A stretch of DNA of 64,000 bases from Cellulosimicrobium cellulans. Lineage in GTDB: Bacteria > Actinomycetota > Actinomycetes > Actinomycetales > Cellulomonadaceae. Within the stretch, counting starts at the first letter, position 1. Each line of letters begins with the position of its first letter. The notes beneath the pieces were generated by a model. The model did no database searches. It saw nothing but the letters and a program-made list of their open reading frames with translations, and was not told where the DNA came from. The DNA is taken from assembly GCF_007679345.1 (NCBI RefSeq), contig NZ_VEGH01000009.1, positions 116,389 through 180,388 on the forward strand. Direction: 5' to 3'. A program made the translations under genes and the position numbers. Below are positions 32,375 to 41,212 of this stretch, in pieces.

Positions 32375-33319
32375 GTGGCTGACGTCGTCGACCTCGTGGC
32401 AGTGGCGTACCGGGAGCGCATGCGGGCCTGGCAGGACGCGCAGAACCAGGTGGCCGCCTGGCTCGACCGGGAGTGCGCGCGCCTGCTGACCCGCGAGGAC
32501 CGGTCGAGGCTGCGGGTCGAACCCGGCCGGATCAAGGACCCCGCGCGCGCGATCGACAAGGTGAAGCGCAAGCAGGCCGAGGACGCGGACCTACGGCTCG
32601 GGTCGGCCGACGACGTCGAGGGCGCGCTCAAGGACATCGTCGGGGTGAAGGTGCTGTGCAAGTCGACCCGGGACCAGCGCCTGCTCTGCGAACGTCTCGA
32701 CGAGTGCGCCACGACCCTCGCCGGCATCGAGCGGGTCGATGCGCGCGACTATGCGTCGCACGCCAAGGAGTCCGGCTATCGGGCTGCCCATCACATCTAC
32801 CGGGTCTCGGTGACCGGCGAAGCGCCGGTGTTCGTGGAGGTGCAGATCAAGACGAGGCTGCAGGACGCGTGGGGCGAGCTGACCCACGAGGACCTGTACA
32901 AGCCCGGGACCGCGATCAAGGTCAGCGATTTCCACCGCTCGGTGGCCCGGACGATGGCGAACCTCCTGGCCGAGGTGGACCGCCTCGCCGACGACCTCGC
33001 CGAGGAGGTCGCCAACAACACCGACCAGGTCTCGGAGGCGCAGGTCTGCGAGGCAGCCGAACCGCGCGCGGGGAGCGCCGACGGCACGGCCGAGGTCCGG
33101 GTCCGGACGACCGGGCCTCGCTATGCCTTCGCGGTCGACGACAACGGTGTCCAAGGGCTCATCCCGGCCTACGCCGTGCGCGCGCTGCTGGACACGGATG
33201 AGTTGATCGACGTGAACGATCACGTCCGGGTGGACGATCTGCTGACGGTGCGTGTCGCGGAGAACGAGCGGGGCGTCTACTACGTCCCGCTGGCCCTGGC
33301 AGGTCACGCGACGACCTGA
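32375..33319 (+). CDS. Stand-alone RelA/SpoT synthetase domain with a C-terminal S1-like domain
   Basis: 314 residues. The ppGpp-synthetase motifs are visible: RIKDPARAIDKVKRKQ (from 52), KDIVGVKVLC (from 86, with Lys92 where most members have Arg), SGYRAAHHIYRV (from 133), VEVQIKTRLQDAWGELTHEDLYK (from 154). There is no HD hydrolase domain. Residues about 239-310 (YAFAVDDNGVQGLIPAYAV, VDDLLTVRVAE, VYYVPLAL) look like an S1/OB-type RNA-binding barrel. It could be a small alarmone synthetase or a tRNA-modifying toxSAS-type toxin. The DNA looks less G+C-rich than its neighbours. GTG 32375 has GGAGG 5 bases upstream. Confidence 0.75.
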   Translation: MADVVDLVAVAYRERMRAWQDAQNQVAAWLDRECARLLTREDRSRLRVEPGRIKDPARAIDKVKRKQAEDADLRLGSADDVEGALKDIVGVKVLCKSTRDQRLLCERLDECATTLAGIERVDARDYASHAKESGYRAAHHIYRVSVTGEAPVFVEVQIKTRLQDAWGELTHEDLYKPGTAIKVSDFHRSVARTMANLLAEVDRLADDLAEEVANNTDQVSEAQVCEAAEPRAGSADGTAEVRVRTTGPRYAFAVDDNGVQGLIPAYAVRALLDTDELIDVNDHVRVDDLLTVRVAENERGVYYVPLALAGHATT

Positions 33320-33349
33320 TCGCCGCAACGGCGTGCCCGAACCGGTCGG

Positions 33350-33355
33350 TAGCAT
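33350..33355 (+). promoter_or_regulatory. Possible -10 box (TAGCAT) of thrS
   Basis: TAGCAT fits TANNNT and would give a leader of about 45 bases before the GTG at 33407. I see no T-box or attenuator in that leader. Confidence 0.4.
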
Positions 33356-33406
33356 CGACCCGGACCCCGCGCGCGAGGCGCGGGCCCGACCGGAGGAGAC
33401 CCCGCA

Positions 33407-35422
33407 GTGTCCGAGCTCATCACCCTCACCGTCGACGGCACCAGCACCACGGCCGAGGCGGGGACCACGGGCACGGACCTGTTCGCCGCTCGCCGCGACG
33501 TGGTCGTCGCGCGGGTCGACGGGGACCTGTGGGACCTGTCCCGCCCGCTGCCCGACGGCGCGGTCGTCGAGGCCGTCACGGTCGACTCGCCGGACGGCCT
33601 GGCCGTGCTGCGCCACTCCGCGGCCCACGTGCTCGCGCAGGCGGTGCAGGAGGTCAACCCGAAGGCGAGGCTCGGCATCGGCCCGCCGGTGACCGACGGC
33701 TTCTACTACGACTTCGACGTCGAGGAGCCGTTCACCCCCGAGGACCTCAAGGCACTCGAGAAGGTCATGTCCCGGATCGTCAAGGAGAACCAGACGTTCC
33801 GCCGGGTCGAGGTCACCGACGACGAGGCGCGCGCGCTGGCCGCGGACGAGCCGTACAAGCTCGAGCTCATCGGCCTCAAGTCGACCGCGGACACCGCGGG
33901 CGAGGGCGCGTCGGTCGAGGTCGGCGCCGGCGGCCTGACCTACTACCAGAACGTGCGCGGCGCGGGCCGGGAGTCCGAGACGGTCGTCTGGCAGGACCTG
34001 TGCCGCGGCCCGCACGTGCCCAGCACCAAGGTGCTCGGCAACGGCTTCCAGCTGACCCGCTCGGCCGCCGCGTACTGGCGGGGGAGCGAGAAGAACCCGC
34101 AGCTGCAGCGGATCTACGGCACGGCGTGGCCGACCAAGGACGAGCTCAAGGCGTACCTGGAGCGCGTGGCCGAGGCCGAGCGCCGCGACCACCGCCGGCT
34201 GGGGACCGAGCTCGACCTGTTCTCGTTCCCGGACGAGATCGGCTCGGGCCTGGCGGTGTTCCACCCCAAGGGCGGCATCATCCGGATGGAGATGGAGGAG
34301 TACAGCCGGCGCAAGCACGTCGAGGCGGGCTACTCGTTCGTCAACTCGCCGCACATCACCAAGCAGCAGCTGTTCGAGATCTCGGGCCACCTGGACTGGT
34401 ACGCGGACGGGATGTACCCCCCGATGCAGCTGGACGAGGAGCGCGACGCCGAGGGCAACATCAAGCGCGCGGGGCAGAACTACTACCTCAAGCCGATGAA
34501 CTGCCCGATGCACAACCTGATCTTCGACTCGCGGGGGCGCTCGTACCGCGAGCTGCCGCTGCGGCTGTTCGAGTTCGGCACGGTGTACCGGTACGAGAAG
34601 TCCGGCGTGGTGCACGGCCTGACCCGCGCCCGCGGCTTCACTCAGGACGACGCCCACATCTACTGCACGCGCGACCAGATGAAGGGCGAGCTGACCAGCC
34701 TGCTCACCTTCGTCCTCGACCTGCTCAAGGACTACGGCCTGGACGACTTCTACCTGGAGCTGTCCACCCGGAACCCCGAGAAGTCGGTCGGCGAGGACGC
34801 GGCGTGGGAGGAGGCGACCGAGACGCTGCGCCAGGTCGCCACCGAGTCCGGCCTGGAGCTGGTCCCGGACCCGGGCGGCGCCGCGTTCTACGGCCCGAAG
34901 ATCTCCGTCCAGGCCAAGGACGCGATCGGCCGCACCTGGCAGATGTCGACGATCCAGCTCGACTTCAACCTGCCGGAGCGGTTCGACCTGGAGTACACGG
35001 CGGCCGACGGCACCCGGCAGCGCCCGGTGATGATCCACCGCGCGCTCTTCGGGTCGATCGAGCGGTTCTTCGCGGTGCTGACCGAGCACTACGCGGGCGC
35101 GTTCCCGGCCTGGCTCGCGCCGGTCCAGGTGCTCGCGGTGCCGGTCGCCGAGCCGTTCGAGCCGTACCTGGAGGACGTCGTCGCCCAGCTGCGCGCCCAG
35201 GGCATCCGCGCCGAGCTCGACCGGTCCAGCGACCGGTTCGGCAAGAAGATCCGCAACGCCTCGACGCAGAAGATCCCGTTCGTGCTGATCGCGGGCGGCG
35301 AGGACGCCGAGGCCGGGGCGGTGTCGTTCCGGTACCGGGACGGCCGCCAGGAGAACGGCGTCCCGGTCGCGGAGGCCGTGCAGCGCGTCGTGACCGCCGT
35401 GCGCGAGCACGCGCAGGTCTGA
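33407..35422 (+). CDS. thrS: Threonine-tRNA ligase
   Basis: Charges tRNA-Thr in the cytosol. 671 residues in the usual order: TGS domain (1-60), editing domain with HSAAH and LCRGPHVP, class II catalytic core with [25 protein letters not shown] and DDAHIY, and the anticodon-binding domain at the C-terminus ([17 protein letters not shown]). GTG 33407 follows CGGAGGAG by 8 bases. It begins a run of closely packed genes: the HIT gene starts 4 bases after its stop. Confidence 0.98.
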   Translation: MSELITLTVDGTSTTAEAGTTGTDLFAARRDVVVARVDGDLWDLSRPLPDGAVVEAVTVDSPDGLAVLRHSAAHVLAQAVQEVNPKARLGIGPPVTDGFYYDFDVEEPFTPEDLKALEKVMSRIVKENQTFRRVEVTDDEARALAADEPYKLELIGLKSTADTAGEGASVEVGAGGLTYYQNVRGAGRESETVVWQDLCRGPHVPSTKVLGNGFQLTRSAAAYWRGSEKNPQLQRIYGTAWPTKDELKAYLERVAEAERRDHRRLGTELDLFSFPDEIGSGLAVFHPKGGIIRMEMEEYSRRKHVEAGYSFVNSPHITKQQLFEISGHLDWYADGMYPPMQLDEERDAEGNIKRAGQNYYLKPMNCPMHNLIFDSRGRSYRELPLRLFEFGTVYRYEKSGVVHGLTRARGFTQDDAHIYCTRDQMKGELTSLLTFVLDLLKDYGLDDFYLELSTRNPEKSVGEDAAWEEATETLRQVATESGLELVPDPGGAAFYGPKISVQAKDAIGRTWQMSTIQLDFNLPERFDLEYTAADGTRQRPVMIHRALFGSIERFFAVLTEHYAGAFPAWLAPVQVLAVPVAEPFEPYLEDVVAQLRAQGIRAELDRSSDRFGKKIRNASTQKIPFVLIAGGEDAEAGAVSFRYRDGRQENGVPVAEAVQRVVTAVREHAQV

Positions 35423-35426
35423 CGCG

Positions 35427-36032
35427 GTGACGGCGCACGGCGACGGCCCGGGGGAGCCGGCGGTGGAGGACGCCGCCGGCCTCCCCGGCGTGCCCGACGG
35501 CTTCGGCCGGCTGTGGACCCCGCACCGGATGGCCTACATCGGCGGGGAGAACAAGCCCGCCGACGGCGCCGAGGGCGACGGCTGCCCGTTCTGCCGCATC
35601 CCCGCGCTGTCCGACGAGGACGGCCTGGTCGTCGCGCGCGGCGCGGTCGCCTACGTCGTGCTCAACCTGTACCCGTACAACGGCGGCCACGTCCTGGTGG
35701 TCCCGTACCGGCACGTCGCCGACTACACGGACCTGACGGACGCCGAGGTCGCGGAGGTCGCCGAGCTGACCCGCACCGCGATGCGCGTGCTGCGCGAGGT
35801 CAGCGGCCCGCACGGCTTCAACCTGGGCATGAACCAGGGCGCCGTCGCCGGCGCGGGCATCGCGGCGCACCTGCACCAGCACGTGGTGCCGCGCTGGTCG
35901 GGCGACAGCAACTTCCTGCCGATCGTCGGCCGCACCCGGGCGCTGCCGGAGCTCCTGCACGACACCCGGGCGCGCCTCGCGGCGGCCTGGCCGGCGGCCG
36001 ACGACGTCGCCGCCGGCGACCAGAAGGGATGA
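35427..36032 (+). CDS. HIT-family hydrolase/phosphorylase
   Basis: 201 residues with the histidine triad HLHQHVVPR, preceded by GFNLGMNQGAVAGAGIAAH, and a CPFC pair near residue 51. The mycobacterial orthologue in the same gene order is an Ap4A phosphorylase, so a role in diadenosine polyphosphate breakdown is likely. The N-terminus is longer and less conserved. GTG 35427 is 4 bases after thrS. Confidence 0.88.
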   Translation: MTAHGDGPGEPAVEDAAGLPGVPDGFGRLWTPHRMAYIGGENKPADGAEGDGCPFCRIPALSDEDGLVVARGAVAYVVLNLYPYNGGHVLVVPYRHVADYTDLTDAEVAEVAELTRTAMRVLREVSGPHGFNLGMNQGAVAGAGIAAHLHQHVVPRWSGDSNFLPIVGRTRALPELLHDTRARLAAAWPAADDVAAGDQKG

Positions 36033-36039
36033 CCGGCCC

Positions 36040-36657
36040 GTGCTGAACGGACTGCGAGGAGCCATGACGCGGCTCTTCACCCCGGTGGCGGACGCGCTGC
36101 TCAAGCGCGGCGTCTCGCCGGACGCGGTGACCATCACCGGCACCGTGGCCGTCGTCGCGGCGGCCCTGTGGCTGTACCCGGCGGGACACTTCCTGGCGGC
36201 GAGCCTGGTGATCGCGTTCTTCGCGCTGACGGACAGCCTGGACGGGGTCATGGCGCGGCGCGCCGGCCGGTCCGGGCCGTGGGGCGCGTTCCTCGACTCG
36301 ACGCTCGACCGGTTCGGCGACGCCGCGATCTTCTCGGGCCTGGTGCTGTGGTTCGTGCACGGCAGCGAGTCGTCCTGGGCGGGCTGGGGCTCGGGCCTGG
36401 CGCTGGCGTGCCTGGTGCTCGGCGCGATCGTGCCCTACGCCCGGGCCCGCGCCGAGGGGCTCGGCATGACGGCGGCGGTCGGGATCGCCGAGCGCGCCGA
36501 CCGGCTCGCGACGGTCCTGGTCGCGACCGCCCTGGTCGGCGTCGGCGTGCCCGAGCCGGTGCTGGTCGTGGTGCTCGGCCTGCTCGCCGTGGCGTCGCTC
36601 GTGACGGTCGTGCAGCGCGTGCTCACGGTCCGGCGCCAGGCGCTGGGGGCGGCGTGA
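36040..36657 (+). CDS. pgsA: Phosphatidylinositol phosphate synthase (CDP-alcohol phosphotransferase)
   Basis: 205 residues with about six transmembrane helices. The CDP-alcohol phosphotransferase motif is complete: DSLDGVMARRAGR then GAFLDSTLDRFGD (D..DG..AR........G...D...D). In actinobacteria the enzyme in this operon joins CDP-diacylglycerol to inositol phosphate, the first step towards phosphatidylinositol and its mannosides. The following acyltransferase gene overlaps its stop (GTGA), and pimA is two genes on. Confidence 0.92.
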   Translation: MLNGLRGAMTRLFTPVADALLKRGVSPDAVTITGTVAVVAAALWLYPAGHFLAASLVIAFFALTDSLDGVMARRAGRSGPWGAFLDSTLDRFGDAAIFSGLVLWFVHGSESSWAGWGSGLALACLVLGAIVPYARARAEGLGMTAAVGIAERADRLATVLVATALVGVGVPEPVLVVVLGLLAVASLVTVVQRVLTVRRQALGAA

Positions 36658-37640
36658 GGCGGCCGCAGGTGGACGTGGCGCGGCTGTTCGCGTTCGCGTG
36701 GCGGGTCGTCGGCACGGTCCCCGACCCGGTGGTGCGCGGGGTCTTCCGGCTCGTCGCCGACGTGGTGTGGCTCCTGCGCGGCGCTGGCGTCCGGCAGCTC
36801 GAGGCGAACCTCGGGCGCGTGCGTCCGCAGGCACGCCCGGACGAGATCCGCCGGCTGAGCCTGCTCGGCATGCGGTCGTACATGCGGTACTACGGCGAGT
36901 CGTTCGCGCTGGTGGGGGCGAAGCCCGAGCAGATCGACGCGCGGGTGCGGCTGGTCGACCCGGGCGAGGTCGTCGGCACGATGAACGAGGGCCGGATGGT
37001 CGTCATGGCGCTGGGCCACCTGGGCAACTGGGACCTGGCGGGCGCGTGGGCCACCCGGAACCTCGGCCGGACGGTCACCGTCGCCGAGCGTCTCAAGCCG
37101 GAGGCGCTGTTCCAGGAGTTCCTGCGGTTCCGCGAGGGGATCGGGCTGGAGATCATCCCGCTGTCCGACGGGGGGGCGGGGGGCGGCGTGTTCCGCGAGC
37201 TGGTGCGCACCGCCCGGCAGCCCAGCCCGGGCCTGATCCCGCTGCTCGCGGACCGCGACCTCACCGCCCGGGGCGTCGAGGTCGACCTGTTCGGCGAGCG
37301 GGCGCGCGTCGCGGCGGGCCCGGCCGCGCTGGCGGTCTCGACCGGCGCGCCCCTGTGCGCCACGTCCATCACCTACGAGCGGCTGACCGGCGCGCGCCGA
37401 CGGGCCGCCGGCACCGCGTGGGGGGTCGTCATCGAGTTCGGCCGGCTGCTGACCGTGCCCGACGACGTGCCGCGGTCCGAGCGGGTCGCGGTGCTCACCC
37501 AGGCGTGGGTCGACGACCTCGGGCGGGGCATCTCCCGGGCCCCGCAGGACTGGCACATGCTGCAGAAGGTGTTCGTGGCCGACCTGGACCCCGAGCGGTA
37601 CGCACGGACGAAGGCGGCGGCCGGCGAGGCGGCCTCGTGA
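36654..37640 (+). CDS. Phosphatidylinositol mannoside acyltransferase (LpxL/HtrB superfamily)
   Basis: 328 residues, an orthologue by position and pattern of mycobacterial PatA, which acylates the mannose of PIM. The acyltransferase motif is ALGHLGNWD (HxxxxD); IIPLSDGG, LIPLLADRDLTARGVEVDLFG and the C-terminal APQDWHMLQKVF are typical of the family. The protein is peripheral to the membrane. It overlaps pgsA by 4 bases at the start and pimA by 4 at the end, so the three are translationally coupled. Confidence 0.92.
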   Translation: MRRPQVDVARLFAFAWRVVGTVPDPVVRGVFRLVADVVWLLRGAGVRQLEANLGRVRPQARPDEIRRLSLLGMRSYMRYYGESFALVGAKPEQIDARVRLVDPGEVVGTMNEGRMVVMALGHLGNWDLAGAWATRNLGRTVTVAERLKPEALFQEFLRFREGIGLEIIPLSDGGAGGGVFRELVRTARQPSPGLIPLLADRDLTARGVEVDLFGERARVAAGPAALAVSTGAPLCATSITYERLTGARRRAAGTAWGVVIEFGRLLTVPDDVPRSERVAVLTQAWVDDLGRGISRAPQDWHMLQKVFVADLDPERYARTKAAAGEAAS

Positions 37641-38866
37641 TCGCCGGGCTGGCGCCCGGGCCGTCACGCCCGCTCCGGGTCGGCATCGTCTGCCCGTACT
37701 CGTTCGACGTGCCGGGCGGGGTGCAGTTCCACGTCCGGGACCTCGCGGAGGCGCTGATCGACCGCGGGCACAGCGTGTCCGTGCTGGCGCCGGCCGACGA
37801 GGACACCCCGATCCCGCCGTACATGACCTCCGCCGGCCGCGCCGTGCCCGTCCGGTACAACGGGTCGGTGGCCCGGTTGGCGTTCGGGCCGATCACGGCG
37901 GCCAAGGTGCGCCGCTGGCTGGAGGCGGGGCAGTTCGACGTGCTGCACCTGCACGAGCCGGCCACGCCCTCGCTCAGCATGCTCGCGCTGTGGATCGCGG
38001 ACGGCCCCGTGGTCGCGACGTTCCACTCCTCGCTGGTGCGGTCCCGCTCCCTGCAGCTCGCCTACCCGCTGGTCCGGCAGTCGCTGGAGAAGATCGGCGC
38101 GCGGATCGCGGTGTCCGAGGACGCGCGCCGCACCCTCGTCGAGCACCTGGGCGGCGACGCGGTCGTGATCCCGAACGGCGTGTTCGTCGACGCGTTCGAC
38201 GGGGTGCCCACCGACGCGCGCTGGGCCGGCACCCCCGAGGCGCCGACCGTGGTCTTCCTCGGCCGGCTGGACGAGCCGCGCAAGGGCCTGCCGGTGCTGC
38301 TCGAGGCGGTCCCGGAGGTGCGCCGCGCCTTCCCGGGCGTGCGGATCCTCGTCGCCGGCCGCGGGGACACCGGCCCCGCCGAGGTGCGCGAGCTGCTCGG
38401 TGACGACGCGGACGCCGTGGAGTTCCTGGGCGGGATCACCGACGAGGAGAAGGCGCGGCTGCTCGCGTCCGCGGACGTGTACTGCGCGCCGCAGACCGGC
38501 GGCGAGTCGTTCGGCATCGTGCTGGTCGAGGCGATGAGCGCGGGCACCGCCGTGCTGGCCTCCGACCTCGGCGCGTTCCGGCGGGTGCTCGACGACGGCG
38601 CCGCGGGCGTGCTGTTCCGCACCGGCGACTCCGCCGACCTCGCGCGCGCGCTGATCGGGCTGCTCGGCGACCCGGGGGAGCGCGACCGGGTGGCCGCGGC
38701 GGGCCGGGCGGCCGTCGGGCGGTACGACTGGTCGACGGTGACGCACCAGGTGCTGACGGTGTACGAGATGGCGGTCGAGGGCAGCGTGGCGCCGGTGGGC
38801 GAGGACCCCACCTCGCTGCGCGGCGCCCGGACGGCGCTGCGGCGCCTGCGCGGGGACGAGGGATGA
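37637..38866 (+). CDS. pimA: Phosphatidylinositol alpha-mannosyltransferase
   Basis: 409 residues, GT4 glycosyltransferase in GT-B fold. It transfers mannose from GDP-mannose to phosphatidylinositol on the cytosolic face of the membrane. The N-terminal domain has VCPYSFDVPGGVQFHVRDLA, VLHLHEPATPSLS and VATFHSSLVRSRSL; the C-terminal domain has FLGRLDEPRKGLPVLLEA and ESFGIVLVEAMSAG (EX7E). These are the PimA signatures. The start GTG 37637 overlaps the acyltransferase stop. Confidence 0.95.
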   Translation: MIAGLAPGPSRPLRVGIVCPYSFDVPGGVQFHVRDLAEALIDRGHSVSVLAPADEDTPIPPYMTSAGRAVPVRYNGSVARLAFGPITAAKVRRWLEAGQFDVLHLHEPATPSLSMLALWIADGPVVATFHSSLVRSRSLQLAYPLVRQSLEKIGARIAVSEDARRTLVEHLGGDAVVIPNGVFVDAFDGVPTDARWAGTPEAPTVVFLGRLDEPRKGLPVLLEAVPEVRRAFPGVRILVAGRGDTGPAEVRELLGDDADAVEFLGGITDEEKARLLASADVYCAPQTGGESFGIVLVEAMSAGTAVLASDLGAFRRVLDDGAAGVLFRTGDSADLARALIGLLGDPGERDRVAAAGRAAVGRYDWSTVTHQVLTVYEMAVEGSVAPVGEDPTSLRGARTALRRLRGDEG

Positions 38867-38870
38867 CACG

Positions 38871-39503
38871 ATGAGCTGGTCCGAGACGGCGGTCGTCGTC
38901 GTCGCGGTGCTCCTGGTAGTGCTGTGGTGGTCGTGGGTGGCCGCGTCGCGCATCGACCGGCTGCACCGCAAGGTCGCCGCGTCCCGCGCGGTGGTGGACA
39001 CCCAGCTGCTCCGGCGGGCGTCCGCCGCGTCGACCCTGGCGGCGTCGGGCGTGCTCGACCCGGTGAGCTCGGTGCTCGTCGGCGAGGCCTCCTGGGCGTC
39101 GATCGCCGCGGGCAGCCCCCAGACCCAGGGCATGGCCCGGCTACCCGCCGAGCTGCGCGGGCCCGAGCGCGCCGACCCGGCCACCGCCGATCGCGGGCTG
39201 GTGGAGTCGGAGCTGTCGGCGACGCTCCGCGAGGCGCTGGACGACCCGGACGAGGTCGCCGCGCTGCGGGAGGAGCCGGGCGCGGCCGAGCTGCTCGACG
39301 CGCTCGGCGACGCCTGGTACCGGGTGCAGCTCGCGCGCCGGTTCCACAACGAGGCGGTCGCCCAGGCCCAGCGGATGCGCCGCGGCTGGGCGGTGCGCAC
39401 GCTCCGGCTCGCCGGGCGCGCGCCGATGCCGCAGACGCTGGAGCTGGACGACGCCTGGCCCGCGGCCCTGGGCCGGCCCGGGCAGCCCCCGGCCGCGGCC
39501 TGA
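38871..39503 (+). CDS. Hypothetical membrane-anchored protein at the end of the PIM operon
   Basis: 210 residues. One N-terminal transmembrane helix ([19 protein letters not shown]) is followed by a helical cytosolic part that includes [20 protein letters not shown] and [20 protein letters not shown], a pattern reminiscent of LemA-like helical bundles. The function is unknown. It starts 4 bases after pimA and so is in the same operon. Confidence 0.8.
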   Translation: MSWSETAVVVVAVLLVVLWWSWVAASRIDRLHRKVAASRAVVDTQLLRRASAASTLAASGVLDPVSSVLVGEASWASIAAGSPQTQGMARLPAELRGPERADPATADRGLVESELSATLREALDDPDEVAALREEPGAAELLDALGDAWYRVQLARRFHNEAVAQAQRMRRGWAVRTLRLAGRAPMPQTLELDDAWPAALGRPGQPPAAA

Positions 39504-39543
39504 CGCCCCGCGTCCCGCGCCCGGACACACCCGCACGGGGCGT
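39503..39543 (+). terminator. Possible weak terminator after the PIM operon
   Basis: An 8-bp stem (39503-39510 and 39536-39543) with a 25-base loop, directly after the stop codon and before the pdxS promoter. Confidence 0.3.
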
Positions 39544-39575
39544 GGACGACCGCCGTCGTCGTCGCCCGGCGCGAC

Positions 39576-39581
39576 TACGAT
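39576..39581 (+). promoter_or_regulatory. -10 box (TACGAT) of pdxS
   Basis: TACGAT fits TANNNT. It would give a leader of about 35 bases containing the GAGGA ribosome-binding site at 39613-39617. Confidence 0.5.
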
Positions 39582-39622
39582 GGGACCCGGAAACCCCCCT
39601 GAGCCGAACTGCGAGGACCTCC

Positions 39623-40546
39623 GTGACCACCGACACCAGCCAGCCCGCCACCGGCACCGACGTCCCCGCGGTGGGCACCGCCCGCGTGAAGCGCGGCATG
39701 GCGGAGATGCTCAAGGGCGGCGTGATCATGGACGTGGTCACCGCCGAGCAGGCCAAGATCGCCGAGGACGCCGGCGCGGTCGCCGTCATGGCGCTCGAGC
39801 GGGTGCCCGCCGACATCCGCGCCCAGGGCGGCGTCGCGCGCATGAGCGACCCGGACCTCATCGACGGCATCGTGAACACGGTGTCCATCCCGGTCATGGC
39901 GAAGGCCCGCATCGGCCACTTCGTCGAGGCGCAGGTGCTGCAGAGCCTCGGCGTGGACTACGTCGACGAGTCCGAGGTGCTCACCCCGGCCGACTACGCG
40001 CACCACATCGACAAGTGGCAGTTCACCGTGCCGTTCGTCTGCGGCGCGACCAACCTGGGCGAGGCGCTGCGCCGCATCACGGAGGGCGCGGCGATGATCC
40101 GCTCCAAGGGCGAGGCCGGCACCGGCGACGTGTCGAACGCGACCACCCACATGCGGACCATCCGCGACGAGATCCGCCGGCTGTCCTCGCTGCCCGAGGA
40201 CGAGCTGTTCCTCGCCGCCAAGGAGCTGCAGGCGCCGTACGACCTCGTGGTCGAGGTGGCCCGCGCCGGCAAGCTGCCGGTCGTGCTGTTCACCGCGGGC
40301 GGCATCGCCACCCCGGCCGACGCGGCGATGATGCGCCAGCTCGGCGCCGAGGGCGTGTTCGTCGGCTCCGGCATCTTCAAGTCGGGCAACCCGGCGCAGC
40401 GCGCCGCGGCGATCGTGAAGGCGACGACCTTCTACGACGACCCGGACGTCATCGCGAAGGTCTCCCGCGGCCTCGGCGAGGCGATGGTCGGCATCAACGT
40501 GGACGACGTCCCGGTGCCGCACCGCCTGGCCGAGCGCGGCTGGTGA
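39623..40546 (+). CDS. pdxS: Pyridoxal 5'-phosphate synthase, PdxS subunit
   Basis: Makes PLP from ribose 5-phosphate, glyceraldehyde 3-phosphate and ammonia supplied by PdxT, as a dodecamer in the cytosol. 307 residues with a family-typical core: [37 protein letters not shown], the catalytic lysine in [25 protein letters not shown] and [12 protein letters not shown]. The start GTG 39623 follows GAGGA. The NUDIX gene overlaps the stop by GTGA. Confidence 0.98.
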   Translation: MTTDTSQPATGTDVPAVGTARVKRGMAEMLKGGVIMDVVTAEQAKIAEDAGAVAVMALERVPADIRAQGGVARMSDPDLIDGIVNTVSIPVMAKARIGHFVEAQVLQSLGVDYVDESEVLTPADYAHHIDKWQFTVPFVCGATNLGEALRRITEGAAMIRSKGEAGTGDVSNATTHMRTIRDEIRRLSSLPEDELFLAAKELQAPYDLVVEVARAGKLPVVLFTAGGIATPADAAMMRQLGAEGVFVGSGIFKSGNPAQRAAAIVKATTFYDDPDVIAKVSRGLGEAMVGINVDDVPVPHRLAERGW

Positions 40547-41163
40547 CCCACCCCGTGCCGACCGACGGCCCGTCGACCCCCGCGGGGGCCGGCGGGCCGT
40601 CGCCGTCGGGGGCGACGTCGGCGTCCTCGCTGGGCGCCGACTGGGTGCTCGGCGAGGACGGCCTGCGGTTCCGCCGGGCGGCGCGGGTGCTGCTGCTCGA
40701 CGCCGAGGACCGGCTGCTGCTCGTGCGCGGGCACGACGTCGACCAGCCCGAGCGGTCCTGGTGGTTCACCGTGGGCGGCGGGATCGACCCGGGGGAGTCG
40801 GCGCGCCAGGCGGCGGTGCGCGAGGTCCGCGAGGAGACCGGCCTGCTCCTGGACGCCGCCGCGCTCGTGGGCCCGGTGCTCACGCGGTCCGCCCTGTTCG
40901 ACTTCTACGCGGAGCACTGCCGCCAGGACGAGGAGTTCTTCCTGGCGCGGGTCGCCGACGCGGTGGACACCGCGACGATCGCGCGCGACGGCTGGACCGA
41001 GGTCGAGCTGGACGTGCTGGACGAGCTGCGCTGGTGGCACCTGGACGAGCTGGCCGCCGAGACCCGCGAGGTGTTCCCCGAGGGGCTGCCGGACCTGGTC
41101 CGGCCGCTGCTGGCGGGCTGGGACGGGTCCGTGCGGCACCTCGGCCTGCAGCGCGACGACTGA
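40543..41163 (+). CDS. NUDIX hydrolase
   Basis: 206 residues. The NUDIX box is intact: [20 protein letters not shown] followed by ETG (GX5EX7REVxEE). A proline- and glycine-rich N-terminal tail precedes the domain. The substrate is a nucleoside-diphosphate-linked compound but cannot be named. The start overlaps pdxS by 4 bases. A NUDIX gene also lies near pdxS in mycobacteria. Confidence 0.88.
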   Translation: MTHPVPTDGPSTPAGAGGPSPSGATSASSLGADWVLGEDGLRFRRAARVLLLDAEDRLLLVRGHDVDQPERSWWFTVGGGIDPGESARQAAVREVREETGLLLDAAALVGPVLTRSALFDFYAEHCRQDEEFFLARVADAVDTATIARDGWTEVELDVLDELRWWHLDELAAETREVFPEGLPDLVRPLLAGWDGSVRHLGLQRDD

Positions 41164-41183
41164 CGTTACCGGGGAGTAACGTC
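41162..41183. promoter_or_regulatory. 22-bp operator-like palindrome before the aminotransferase gene
   Basis: GACGTTAC and GTAACGTC are perfect 8-bp arms around six bases. It begins inside the NUDIX stop codon and ends 17 bp before the -10 box TAGGGT, so it covers the -35 region. TetR- and GntR-type repressors use sites of this kind. Confidence 0.5.
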
Positions 41184-41200
41184 CGGGTCCCGTTCTCGGC

Positions 41201-41206
41201 TAGGGT
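41201..41206 (+). promoter_or_regulatory. -10 box (TAGGGT) of leaderless aminotransferase transcript
   Basis: TAGGGT ends 6 bases before the GTG start at 41213. Confidence 0.6.
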
Positions 41207-41212
41207 CGGCCG

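Noticed and set aside
33320..33406. T-box or other riboswitch before thrS
   Set aside because: The leader from the likely -10 box is only about 45 bases with no specifier stem or conserved T-box sequence.
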